Notes under the pieces: model-generated
Database searches by the model: none
What the model was told of the DNA's origin: nothing
What the model saw: the letters and a program-made list of their open reading frames with translations, nothing else
DNA from: JAPPHA01 sp963664045
GTDB taxonomy: Bacteria > Pseudomonadota > Alphaproteobacteria > Rhodobacterales > Rhodobacteraceae
DNA: 64,000 nucleotides
Direction of reading: 5' to 3'
Assembly (NCBI GenBank): GCA_963664045.2
Contig: CAXXGT010000006.1
Span: forward strand, 1 to 64,000
In this document: in pieces, positions 53,763-61,840 of the stretch
Numbering within the stretch: the first letter of the stretch is position 1
How the letters are laid out: every line of letters begins with the position of its first letter
Made by a program: the position numbers and the translations under genes

Positions 53763-55415
53763 GTGAGCAATTCGATTCCGACCTTTGATTTCGTTGTCGT
53801 GGGTTCCGGCAGCGCCGGCGCCATCGTCGCCGCGCGGCTTGCCGAAGACCGGTCGGCCCACGTACTGCTCCTCGAAGCAGGGCCGAAGGACAACAGCCTG
53901 CTCTTCCGTATCCCGGCTGCGATGCGTTACGCCTACAACGCACCAAAATACAACTGGAATTTCCAGACCGAGCCCGAACCGTTTCTCAACGACCGCCGGC
54001 TTGTTCAGCCCCGCGGCCGCGTTCTCGGAGGGTCGTCCTCGATAAACGGTCAGCTGTATCTGCGCGGCCATCCGCTGGATTATGAAGGCTGGGCACGGGC
54101 AGGTGCGCGTGGCTGGTCGTATTCTGACGTGCTGCCGTATTTCAAAAGGCTTGAGACGCGGGTCGACGGGCGAAGCGAATTTCGGGGAACACAGGGACCC
54201 GTGGGCGTGACAACGGTTAGGCCTGGCCCGCTTGCGAAGGCCTTCCTGGAAGCCGGAAAACAGGCGGGTTACCGGTCCACCGATGACGTCAACGGTTTCC
54301 AGCAGGACGGTTTCGGTCTGTTCCCGAAAAACGTTGTCAGGGGCCAGCGTTCATCAACGGCGCAATGCTACCTTCGCACCCCTCCGAAGAACCTCCGAAT
54401 TCTGGCCAACAGCACGGTGTCACGCGTCCTGTTCGAGGGAAAGAAGGCGTGCGGCGTCGAATATCGCCGCGGGAGCGAATTGCGGACGGTGCGCGCTGAC
54501 CGCGAGATCGTGATCTCGGCCGGCGCGTTCAACAGTCCTGTCCTGCTCATGCGTTCCGGGATCGGCCCAGTACGGCATCTCCGGGAATTTGGAATAGAGG
54601 TCATCAGGGATGCCCCGGATGTCGGCGAAAACCTGATGGACCATCCGCTCACCGCCGTCCAGGCAACGTGCAGGGAACCGGTCACGCTTTTCAGGCATCT
54701 CGACCCGTTTTCCCGGGCACGGGGGATCTTCGAGTGGCTGATTGCAAGAAAGGGTGTTCTTGCAAATAACCATTTCGATGTGGTCGCGTTTCTTCGCACG
54801 AAGGCCGGCGTGAGGATTCCAAACCTCCAGATTGCCCTGTTCGCGATTGCCGTGGCGGAGGGAAGCGCCGAATTTGTCAGGCAGCATGCCTTCCAGTTGC
54901 AGTTTTCCAACCAGCGTCCGCTCAGCCGCGGGTACGTACGACTGGGTGGAGTTCACGTGCAGGCAATGCCACGGATCCGTTTCAACATGCTTGAACACCC
55001 ACGGGACATTGAAGAACTCAAGGCCGGCTTCCTCCTGTCCCGAGAACTGCTGCGCCAACCCGCACTGTCCCGTTATGCGGGGACCGAGCTATTTCCGGGT
55101 GAAGATGTTGCGAGCGATGAAGAACTGGAATCCTGGATTCGGGCCACGTGCCATTCCTCCTATCACCCCTGCGGCACTTGCCGGATGGGCGAAGACAAGC
55201 TGGCGGTGGTCGATAGCGAGTGCCGTGTCAGGGGCGTGGGGGGATTGCGGGTCGTCGACGCGTCGATCATGCCTCTCATCCCCTCGGCGAACCTGAATTG
55301 CCCGACCATGATGATCGGGGAAAAGGCTTCGGACCATATCGCGGGAAAGGACAACTTGCCGCCTTTGGACCTGCCAGTTTTTTCCGACCCGAACTGGGAA
55401 CGGTCTCAAAGATAG
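53763..55415 (+). CDS. GMC-family flavoprotein oxidoreductase (choline dehydrogenase-like)
   Basis: A 550-residue FAD-dependent alcohol dehydrogenase. The N-terminal nucleotide fold is FVVVGSGSAGAIVAARLAED. The GMC signature GRVLGGSSSINGQLYLRGHP and the C-terminal TCHSSYHPCGTCRMG with catalytic His are present. It resembles BetA-type choline dehydrogenases but cannot be assigned to choline alone. It starts with GTG at 53763 and is 132 bp downstream of the deacylase. It is membrane-associated in related enzymes. Last gene of the forward arm. Confidence 0.88.
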   Translation: MSNSIPTFDFVVVGSGSAGAIVAARLAEDRSAHVLLLEAGPKDNSLLFRIPAAMRYAYNAPKYNWNFQTEPEPFLNDRRLVQPRGRVLGGSSSINGQLYLRGHPLDYEGWARAGARGWSYSDVLPYFKRLETRVDGRSEFRGTQGPVGVTTVRPGPLAKAFLEAGKQAGYRSTDDVNGFQQDGFGLFPKNVVRGQRSSTAQCYLRTPPKNLRILANSTVSRVLFEGKKACGVEYRRGSELRTVRADREIVISAGAFNSPVLLMRSGIGPVRHLREFGIEVIRDAPDVGENLMDHPLTAVQATCREPVTLFRHLDPFSRARGIFEWLIARKGVLANNHFDVVAFLRTKAGVRIPNLQIALFAIAVAEGSAEFVRQHAFQLQFSNQRPLSRGYVRLGGVHVQAMPRIRFNMLEHPRDIEELKAGFLLSRELLRQPALSRYAGTELFPGEDVASDEELESWIRATCHSSYHPCGTCRMGEDKLAVVDSECRVRGVGGLRVVDASIMPLIPSANLNCPTMMIGEKASDHIAGKDNLPPLDLPVFSDPNWERSQR

Positions 55416-55449
55416 TTCGCCCAAATTGACCGATCGCTGCAGTCCTGTC

Positions 55450-55800
55450 TCACCACAGCCAGGTAGTTACGTTGTGATATGGTTCCGATCGGGAAAGGGC
55501 TTTAAGACCCTTCACGCTGCGGACGATCCACCAGATCAGCACCGCCAGCACCATCAGCCATCCGATCACGAAGATCGTAGCGATACCGCTGATGACGAAA
55601 TAAAGCAGCCCGATCCAGAAAGTCCGGATCTGGAACCGATAGTGTTCGTCGACCCATCCACCACCGTGGTTCCGATGCACATAGGCGATGATAACGCCAA
55701 CAATGGCCAGAACTCCAAGAACGACTGAGCAGAAATAGATGATATAGACGATCTTGGCGGTTCCGCCACTTTCTTCTTTTCCGTTCTCGGTCTGCATCAT
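55450..55800 (-). CDS. Small membrane protein, DUF4870-like
   Basis: A 116-residue protein with three hydrophobic stretches (IVYIIYFCSVVLGVLAIVG, FWIGLLYFVISGIATIFVIG and MVLAVLIWWIVRSVKGL), the Tic20/DUF4870 arrangement. It converges with the GMC gene with 34 bp between stops. Function unknown. Confidence 0.75.
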   Translation of the reverse strand: MMQTENGKEESGGTAKIVYIIYFCSVVLGVLAIVGVIIAYVHRNHGGGWVDEHYRFQIRTFWIGLLYFVISGIATIFVIGWLMVLAVLIWWIVRSVKGLKALSRSEPYHNVTTWLW

Positions 55801-56191
55801 TCGTCTCCCGCGTCAGGCGTTGTTTTTTCTCCGGTCATTGGATTGCCGTTTGGACGAGTATAACGGAAGGAAGAGAGGATTGCCGATGAGATCGGCGCCT
55901 GTCGAAAAGGGAGGTCGGTTGCCCTTGAGGTTGTATCGGGTCGACGTAGACATGAAATCGGTAGTTTCCGGGAAACGGCATCCGGAGAGAGTTTCGGAAT
56001 GAGCGGCAACACGAACGCCGTGACGCCTGGCCGGGAGAAAGTTGGGCACCCGGCCGCTGTCCAATGGCATTGATTTTGGTCGGAACAGATTTTCCTGATT
56101 TCTGCAACAGGCCAACGGCCATGTCCTGAAGCGTTTTCTTGCGCACGCCGGGATCTTTCGGGCGTTCAGCGGCAGGCCTTGACAAACTAAG
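55801..56191. other. Intergenic region before the toxin-antitoxin pair
   Basis: About 390 bp with no gene I can support. Overlapping open frames on both strands have no family features. Confidence 0.45.
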
Positions 56192-56214
56192 TGACCAGTC
56201 ATAAAAACTGGTCA
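56192..56214. promoter_or_regulatory. Operator palindrome upstream of the phd-like antitoxin gene
   Basis: TGACCAGT and ACTGGTCA form a perfect 8-bp inverted repeat with a 7-bp spacer, ending two bases before the antitoxin ATG. This position suits autorepression by the antitoxin or the toxin-antitoxin complex. Confidence 0.75.
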
Positions 56215-56215
56215 T

Positions 56216-56455
56216 ATGATCAAGATAAATGCATCCGACTTCAAAGCGCGATGCCTCGCCATCCTCGACAACGTCCGTGATACCGGCGAGCGCGTAGTGA
56301 TTCTGAAACGCGGGCGACCTGTCGCCGAGCTGTCGCGCGTGACCGGTGACGGGGAGCAGTATCCCCAAACAGAACTGGAGGGAACGGTCGTCATTGTCGG
56401 CGACGTCGTGGGGCCGGTGCTTCCGGAGGAAGATTGGGACTGCCTCGGACAATGA
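56216..56455 (+). CDS. Type II antitoxin, Phd/YefM family
   Basis: A 79-residue antitoxin with the Phd-type DNA-binding N-terminus (NASDFKARCLAILDNVRDTG) and VVILKRGRPVAELS. The C-terminal acidic tail (EEDWDCLG) is the part expected to wrap the toxin. It ends inside the toxin start (ATGA), so both are translated together. The perfect palindrome upstream is its likely binding site. Confidence 0.88.
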   Translation: MIKINASDFKARCLAILDNVRDTGERVVILKRGRPVAELSRVTGDGEQYPQTELEGTVVIVGDVVGPVLPEEDWDCLGQ

Positions 56456-56850
56456 AAGCGTTGCTCGACACTCATGTACTGCTTTGGTGGCACGGCGACC
56501 GCGATCGGTTATCTCGGGATCAGTGGAAGGTCATCGCGGCCGCCGACGCGGAAACGCCGCTGCAGGTCTCCGATATCTCGCTCTGGGAAGTGGCCACGCT
56601 GCACAGTTTGGGCCGCATTCGCTTGACGATTCCTCTTCGGGAGTGGTTGGAGAAGGCGGTCGCACCTCCGCTGGTGCGGCGCCACGGCATCTCCCCGGCA
56701 GTGGCGGCCGAACTGGCGTCCCTGCCGGAGTTTTTTCATCGCGACCCGGCAGACCGCATTCTGGTAGCGACCGCCCGGATAATTGGAGCGACGCTTCTGA
56801 CGCGAGACCGCAGAATCTCTGAAGCAAGGCTTGTCGACACACTGGGCTGA
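56452..56850 (+). CDS. PIN-domain toxin, VapC type
   Basis: A 132-residue ribonuclease toxin. The acidic cluster of PIN domains is visible as Asp in LLDTHVLLWW, Glu in ISLWEVATL and Asp in RDPADRILVATA, with a second Asp in LTRDRRI. It overlaps the antitoxin stop by four bases. The Phd-like/VapC pairing is common. No frameshift is seen, so both genes appear intact. Confidence 0.9.
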   Translation: MKALLDTHVLLWWHGDRDRLSRDQWKVIAAADAETPLQVSDISLWEVATLHSLGRIRLTIPLREWLEKAVAPPLVRRHGISPAVAAELASLPEFFHRDPADRILVATARIIGATLLTRDRRISEARLVDTLG

Positions 56851-56926
56851 ATCGGGCAAGTGGCGGACCACATTCGAGGAACGGGACGGTACAATCGAGC
56901 GCTTGAACATGGAGGACTAACACTTA

Positions 56927-57001
56927 TTTTTGGCGTCCCGCCAGCCGGAAAGAGCGACAGGAAAGCGAAAGCAGCCGGCCGCGACCGGCCTGCGCCAAAA
57001 A
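56927..57001. repeat. 75-bp inverted repeat before the ISAzo13-type element
   Basis: TTTTTGGCG at 56927-56935 is complementary to CGCCAAAAA at 56993-57001, with a GCCGGCC-rich interior. It may be a terminator-like hairpin for vapC or a small mobile remnant. Confidence 0.4.
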
Positions 57002-57022
57002 GCTGCCTGATATGGTTCTAAC

Positions 57023-58325
57023 GGTTCGTTGCGAAACAGGCGAATCGTTTGCTCATTGGGGGATTCCCCCTGGAGTCGAAATGTGATTCACTCGCGGCAT
57101 GGATACGATCGAGACCATCCGGCGCCGGTTCGAGGCCCTGTCGCCGCATCTGGATGAGAAGAGCCTCCGTCTGTTCGTTGCCTCCGAGACCCTGCCCCTT
57201 GGCCGTGGCGGTGTGACCCTGGTCTCGACGGCGACGGGTTTCGCTCGTTCGACCATTTACCGTGGTCTTGCGGAACTCGGGGAGGAGCCGGAGCCATCAG
57301 GCCGTGTTCGGCGTCCCGGCGGGGGTCGCAAGCCTGCGGTCGAGGTCCAGGACGGCCTTGAGGAGGCGCTTGATGCGCTCGTGGAGCCGGTTGTCCGGGG
57401 AGACCCCGAGCGTCCGCTGCGGTGGATATCGAAGAGCCTGCGTCATGTTTCCGCTGCGCTTTCCGATCAGGGCTTCTCGGTGTCCCATACCCTTGTGGGC
57501 CGTCTTCTGAAGCAGCAGGGCTACACGCTTCAGGGGAATGCGAAGAACCGCGAGGGTGCGGACCATCCGGATCGGGATGCACAGTTCCACCACATCAACG
57601 ATCAGGTTGCGGCGTTTGCACGAGCCGGGCAGCCGGTGATCTCCGTGGACACCAGGAAGAAGGAACTGGTGGGGGATTTCAGGAACTCGGGCCGTGAGTG
57701 GCGTCCGAAAGGGTCCCCCGAGGAGGTCCGCGTCCATGACTTTGCGGACAAGGAGCTTGGCAAGGCGATCCCCTACGGGGTCTATGACGTGATCAACAAT
57801 GTCGGCTGGGTCAATGTCGGGATCAGCTGCGATACATCCACATTTGCGGTCGAGAGCATCCGGCGCTGGTGGGACCGCCTGGGGAAGAAGCGATACCCCG
57901 GGGCCCGCAAGCTGCTCATCACCGCCGACTGCGGCGGCTCCAACGGGAGCCGGATCCGGTTGTGGAAGGTCGAACTGCAGAAGCTCGCACGCGAACTCGG
58001 CATCGAGATCAGCGTGTGTCACCTGCCGCCCGGGACCAGCAAATGGAACCGCATAGAGCACAAGCTCTTTTCCTTCATCAGCCAGAACTGGCGCGGCAAG
58101 CCCCTGTACAGCCTCACCACCATCATCAACCTGATCGGCTCCACCACGACCGGCACGGGACTGAAGGTCTATTGCGACAGGGACACGAACGATTACCCGA
58201 CCGGCATCAAGATCAGCAAAGCGGAGATGGCGGCCCTGGATATCCGGCGCGCAGACTTCCATGGCGACTGGAACTACACCTTGCTTCCTACCTCCGGAAA
58301 CGTAGCGGTTATTTCGTGGCGAACC
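57023..58325 (+). mobile_element. ISAzo13-type insertion sequence (about 1.3 kb; exact ends provisional)
   Basis: The left end GGTTCGTTGCGAAACAGGCG and the complement of the right end GGTTCGCCACGAAATAACCG match at 14 of 20 positions, a normal imperfect terminal repeat. A single complete transposase lies between. The repeat may extend outward (GTTCT on the left, GTTCTGAC on the right side), so the true borders could be several bases further out. No convincing target duplication is seen. Confidence 0.7.
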
Positions 58326-58328
58326 TGA
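57099..58328 (+). CDS. tnpA: ISAzo13-family-like transposase
   Basis: A 409-residue DDE transposase. The N-terminal helix-turn-helix region (VSTATGFARSTIYRGLAEL) precedes catalytic segments VISVDTRKKELVG, LLITADCGGSNGSRIRLWK and SKWNRIEHKLFSFI, which supply the D, D and E residues. RVRRPGGGRKP lies between. The stop overlaps the right terminal repeat. No interruption is seen, so it may be active. Confidence 0.88.
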   Translation: MDTIETIRRRFEALSPHLDEKSLRLFVASETLPLGRGGVTLVSTATGFARSTIYRGLAELGEEPEPSGRVRRPGGGRKPAVEVQDGLEEALDALVEPVVRGDPERPLRWISKSLRHVSAALSDQGFSVSHTLVGRLLKQQGYTLQGNAKNREGADHPDRDAQFHHINDQVAAFARAGQPVISVDTRKKELVGDFRNSGREWRPKGSPEEVRVHDFADKELGKAIPYGVYDVINNVGWVNVGISCDTSTFAVESIRRWWDRLGKKRYPGARKLLITADCGGSNGSRIRLWKVELQKLARELGIEISVCHLPPGTSKWNRIEHKLFSFISQNWRGKPLYSLTTIINLIGSTTTGTGLKVYCDRDTNDYPTGIKISKAEMAALDIRRADFHGDWNYTLLPTSGNVAVISWRT

Positions 58329-58330
58329 CG

Positions 58331-58861
58331 TCAGAACAAGTATCCGAGCAAGTCGATCGGTCCTTTTGGCCATTGCTTGGAGGATAGGGGCTTGTGCATG
58401 AAAGCGTCACTGAGGTCGCGGTTGCTGATACTATGACATCGTAGTTCATCGATCACGAGCCAGGTAACATCAGCTTTGGTCAGCAAGCGGTAACCGGCTC
58501 TTTCATAGAGCCGTGTATCTTTTGCCATCAGCACAGAAAATTCCTGCGCGGCTGAACGTTTCTCTGCCGCCAAAAGCAAATGTTGTGCCAGTCCTCTGCG
58601 CCGCAGGTCGGGGACCACGCATAAATCGATGATACCGACGATAGGAAAGATGGCTTCCCCGACACGGATCATCCTGTAATCAAGTCCCAAGTGCCCAACC
58701 AAACGGTCTCCGCAATAACCAAGAAGACGCTGTTGCGGGATTTGTTCACAGTAAGTTCTTCCCTCGTGCACACCGTGAAAACATTGCTTGAGAGTCGCGG
58801 CAATCTGCGATTCTTCGTCGTTGTCACGGGACATTTCCGCTGACCGAAAAACGATTCGCAT
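58331..58861 (-). CDS. GNAT-family N-acetyltransferase
   Basis: A 176-residue acetyltransferase with the acetyl-CoA motif CVVPDLRRRGLAQHLLLAAE near the middle and the C-terminal LYERAGYRLL. The substrate is not evident. The start is uncertain: the frame is open to an ATG at 58915 that gives 194 residues. Its stop lies six bases from the IS end. Codon use is less biased to G/C at the third base than in the neighbouring core genes, hinting at transfer. Confidence 0.8.
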   Translation of the reverse strand: MRIVFRSAEMSRDNDEESQIAATLKQCFHGVHEGRTYCEQIPQQRLLGYCGDRLVGHLGLDYRMIRVGEAIFPIVGIIDLCVVPDLRRRGLAQHLLLAAEKRSAAQEFSVLMAKDTRLYERAGYRLLTKADVTWLVIDELRCHSISNRDLSDAFMHKPLSSKQWPKGPIDLLGYLF

Positions 58862-58915
58862 GGAGTCGGTCGACCTGGTCTCGGAGTGCCATGACGGGCT
58901 TTGGAGTTTGGCCAT

Positions 58916-59983
58916 TGTTGGAAGTGCCTTCTACAATCAAATCTGACTTGGGAGTTCGTGCCGTGAAGAATTGCGCGGCCGTGCGGGTTAGGGTCCGTCA
59001 GTAAATGACCGAATCACGGAGTATGTAGGTTCCGGTGCGACCTTGATGGCCACGGAATCGGGGCGGTCAGCTTCCCGAATCGCCATGAACTTGACGAAAT
59101 CCGATGCCAAACGAGGGAAAAATAGCCAATGACCATATGGAGGCGTTGAGTGAATGACGCACAGCATCAACCGCGATACAGAACATTACCTTTGTCCTCA
59201 GCCTTGGAATGAAGCGATTATCTCGTGACGAACCCTAAGCGGACAGAGTCGCCACTTGAAAAACCTTGCCTGGGGAAGAATCCTTGTCACGGATTGTCCC
59301 TCAATCACTGAAAAACTGCCGGCAGGGAACGTGGGACAAACCCGCCGATTCAAGCCAGAATATCCCGGGACCCAAGAGCCGCCGCCATAGTTGAATGGCG
59401 GGTTGATTGTTTGTGCGCAAATACCAGAGCTCGCCCAGGCATGGCGTGCTGTCGGCCTTGCGTGGGTGAGGAGCGAGCTGGTGATTACCCCGGCGACTTT
59501 GTGGGGGTAATGCGTCGCATAGTCCTGGTAAGTGCCCCGACGGTTCTCCATGCATTTGATTCGTGACGTCATTGTTCACGTTCCTCCCCTTGCCCCTGGA
59601 TGCCGATGCGCTCGATCTCGTCCAGCGAGATCCTCTTTGCACTCCGGTCATTCGGCCGTGTGGTCTTGGTGCGGGCGTGTCCCGCCGAAACTGCGCAACC
59701 TCAACCTGCGCCTGTGGATGCTCCAGATTCGTTTGCGACAAGGCATCTTGCCCGAACGATCGTATGTTCTCGAGCTTGATGCGGTGCATGAACATCGTAC
59801 GCATCCTTACCCGATGCGGACGGGTCATGCCCGACCTGAGTCTCGGGCCCCCACACGGCTGTCTTGGCCCTTGTCACGAAGGACACCTCCGCGCACTGAG
59901 CACCGTTTCCGGCCACTATGTGGCGAACTCGGCGCCGTTGGGACGCGCATGGATTGGAGTGCTCGCAAACAACATGCCTACCA
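58916..59983. other. Unexplained 1.07-kb region between the GNAT gene and glmS
   Basis: No gene that I can support. A few reverse-strand stretches are protein-like, for example KRISLDEIERIGIQ near 59600-59630 and HRIKLENIRSFGQDALSQTN near 59740-59800. They sit in different frames without a shared start, as expected for a decayed gene. The sequence is less GC-rich than its surroundings. Confidence 0.45.
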
Positions 59984-61807
59984 TTATTCAACCGTAACGG
60001 ACTTGGCCAGATTTCGCGGCTGGTCGACATCAGTGCCCTTAGTCGCAGCGGTATGATATGCGAGGAGCTGCACGGGAACAGTATACAGAATTGGTGCCAA
60101 TACTGGGTGAACCTCTGGCAAGACCAATGTATGCCAGCAGCTTTTTTCGTCCACCGCCGCTCCGGAGGAATCCGTAATCATCAGGGTTTTTCCTCCGCGC
60201 GCCAGGACCTCCTGCATGTTGCTGTACGTCTTTTCAAACAGGCTGTCGGTCGGAGCGATTACGACGACGGGCATTTTCTCGTCGACCAGCGAAATCGGGC
60301 CGTGCTTCAGTTCACCTCCGGCGTAACCTTCGGCGTGAATGTAACTGAGTTCCTTCAACTTGAGAGCGCCTTCGAGGGCGATGGGAAACATCTTGCCCCG
60401 TCCCATGAACAATGCGCCGGTTGAAGTCGCGAATTCGCGAGATATTCCTGCAATCCTGGATTCAAGGTCCAGCACTTGATTGACCAGGCCGGGAAGGAAC
60501 TGAAGCGCCATGACAAGTTCCCTGAACCCATCCGCCTCAAGAGTGTGTCGTTGTCTTCCCGCGACAATTGCCTGCCACGCGAGTGTCGCCATTTGACAGG
60601 CAAACGCCTTTGTCGATGCCACGCTGATCTCTCTGCCCGCAAGAATAGGCAGGACAATATCGGATTCCCTGGCGAGGGAGCTCTCTTCGACATTGACGAC
60701 GGCCACGGTTCTGGAAACCATTTTCCTGGCATAACGCAACGCGGACAGCGTATCGGCCGTCTCGCCCGACTGGCTGACAAAGAAAGCAACCGACCGATTG
60801 GACAATGGCGGCTCCCGATAGCGAAACTCGGAAGCTAGATCGAGATCTACGGGAATTCCCGCGAGCCTTTCGAACCAGTATCTTGCGACCAGGCATGCAT
60901 AAAAGGCCGTCCCGCAGCCCGACAGCACGATGCGGTCCACGTTTGAATAGTCGATCCGGTTTGCCTGCTTGCCACCATTCGAATGGAGCGACTTCGAGTA
61001 ATGCTCAAACGACTTCGCCAACAACGTAGGTTGTTCATGGATTTCCTTGAGCATGTAGTGCCTGAAATGCCCCTTGTCGGTCGTCGACGCATCCACCGAC
61101 GCAATGCGCCTCGGCCTTTCCGCCAGGTTCCTTTTTGAATCCACGACCTTCACTCCCGATCGCGTGACGATCGCGATGTCGCCGTCCTCAAGGTATGAAA
61201 CCCGATTGGTCATTGTGGTCAGCGCCAAGGTATCGGACGCGACGGACATCTCACCGTCGCCGTGACCGACAACCAGAGCGGATCCATGGCATGCCCCGAC
61301 GATCAGATCTTCCTCTCCCTCGAACAGGAAGCAGAGCGCATAGGAGCCGTGAAGTCGATCCACGGTTTTCGTTGCGGCATCAACCGGACCGAGGCCATCC
61401 CGCAGGAATCTTGCGCAGAGTTGCGCAACGGCCTCCGTGTCGGTTTCAGTTTGGAACGTGCTTCCCGCCGAGGCGAGTTCAGCCCTGAGTTCCCGAAAAT
61501 TCTCTATGATTCCGTTATGCACGACGCTGACGGAACCAACCTGGTGGGGATGAGCGTTCTCCTCCGAGGGTTTTCCGTGGGTTGCCCACCGCGTGTGACC
61601 GATGCCCGTCTTGCCGACGATCGGATCGAGGGCCAGCCGGTCACTGAGATTGGCGAGCTTGCCCTCCGCTCTGCGGCGCCTGAGACGTCCTTCGTCGATC
61701 GTCGCGATTCCGGCGCTATCGTATCCTCGGTATTCGAGTTGCTTGAGCGCTTTCAACAAGATCGGCGCGGCCTCATTTTTTCCCAGAATGCCAACGATTC
61801 CGCACAT
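59984..61807 (-). CDS. glmS: Glutamine-fructose-6-phosphate aminotransferase (isomerizing)
   Basis: Makes glucosamine-6-phosphate for cell-wall synthesis. The N-terminal glutaminase has the essential Cys of CGIVGILG exposed after Met removal, and HTRWATHGKPSEENAHPH. Two SIS sugar domains follow, with SGCGTAFYAC and the C-terminal KSVTVE end. The start at 61807 is used because Cys must be the second residue; the ATG at 61810 would add a Met. At 607 residues it is complete. It is 33 bp downstream of glmU. Confidence 0.96.
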   Translation of the reverse strand: MCGIVGILGKNEAAPILLKALKQLEYRGYDSAGIATIDEGRLRRRRAEGKLANLSDRLALDPIVGKTGIGHTRWATHGKPSEENAHPHQVGSVSVVHNGIIENFRELRAELASAGSTFQTETDTEAVAQLCARFLRDGLGPVDAATKTVDRLHGSYALCFLFEGEEDLIVGACHGSALVVGHGDGEMSVASDTLALTTMTNRVSYLEDGDIAIVTRSGVKVVDSKRNLAERPRRIASVDASTTDKGHFRHYMLKEIHEQPTLLAKSFEHYSKSLHSNGGKQANRIDYSNVDRIVLSGCGTAFYACLVARYWFERLAGIPVDLDLASEFRYREPPLSNRSVAFFVSQSGETADTLSALRYARKMVSRTVAVVNVEESSLARESDIVLPILAGREISVASTKAFACQMATLAWQAIVAGRQRHTLEADGFRELVMALQFLPGLVNQVLDLESRIAGISREFATSTGALFMGRGKMFPIALEGALKLKELSYIHAEGYAGGELKHGPISLVDEKMPVVVIAPTDSLFEKTYSNMQEVLARGGKTLMITDSSGAAVDEKSCWHTLVLPEVHPVLAPILYTVPVQLLAYHTAATKGTDVDQPRNLAKSVTVE

Positions 61808-61840
61808 CATTCCGTTTTCCCAGCTTCGTTGACCCGAGGG

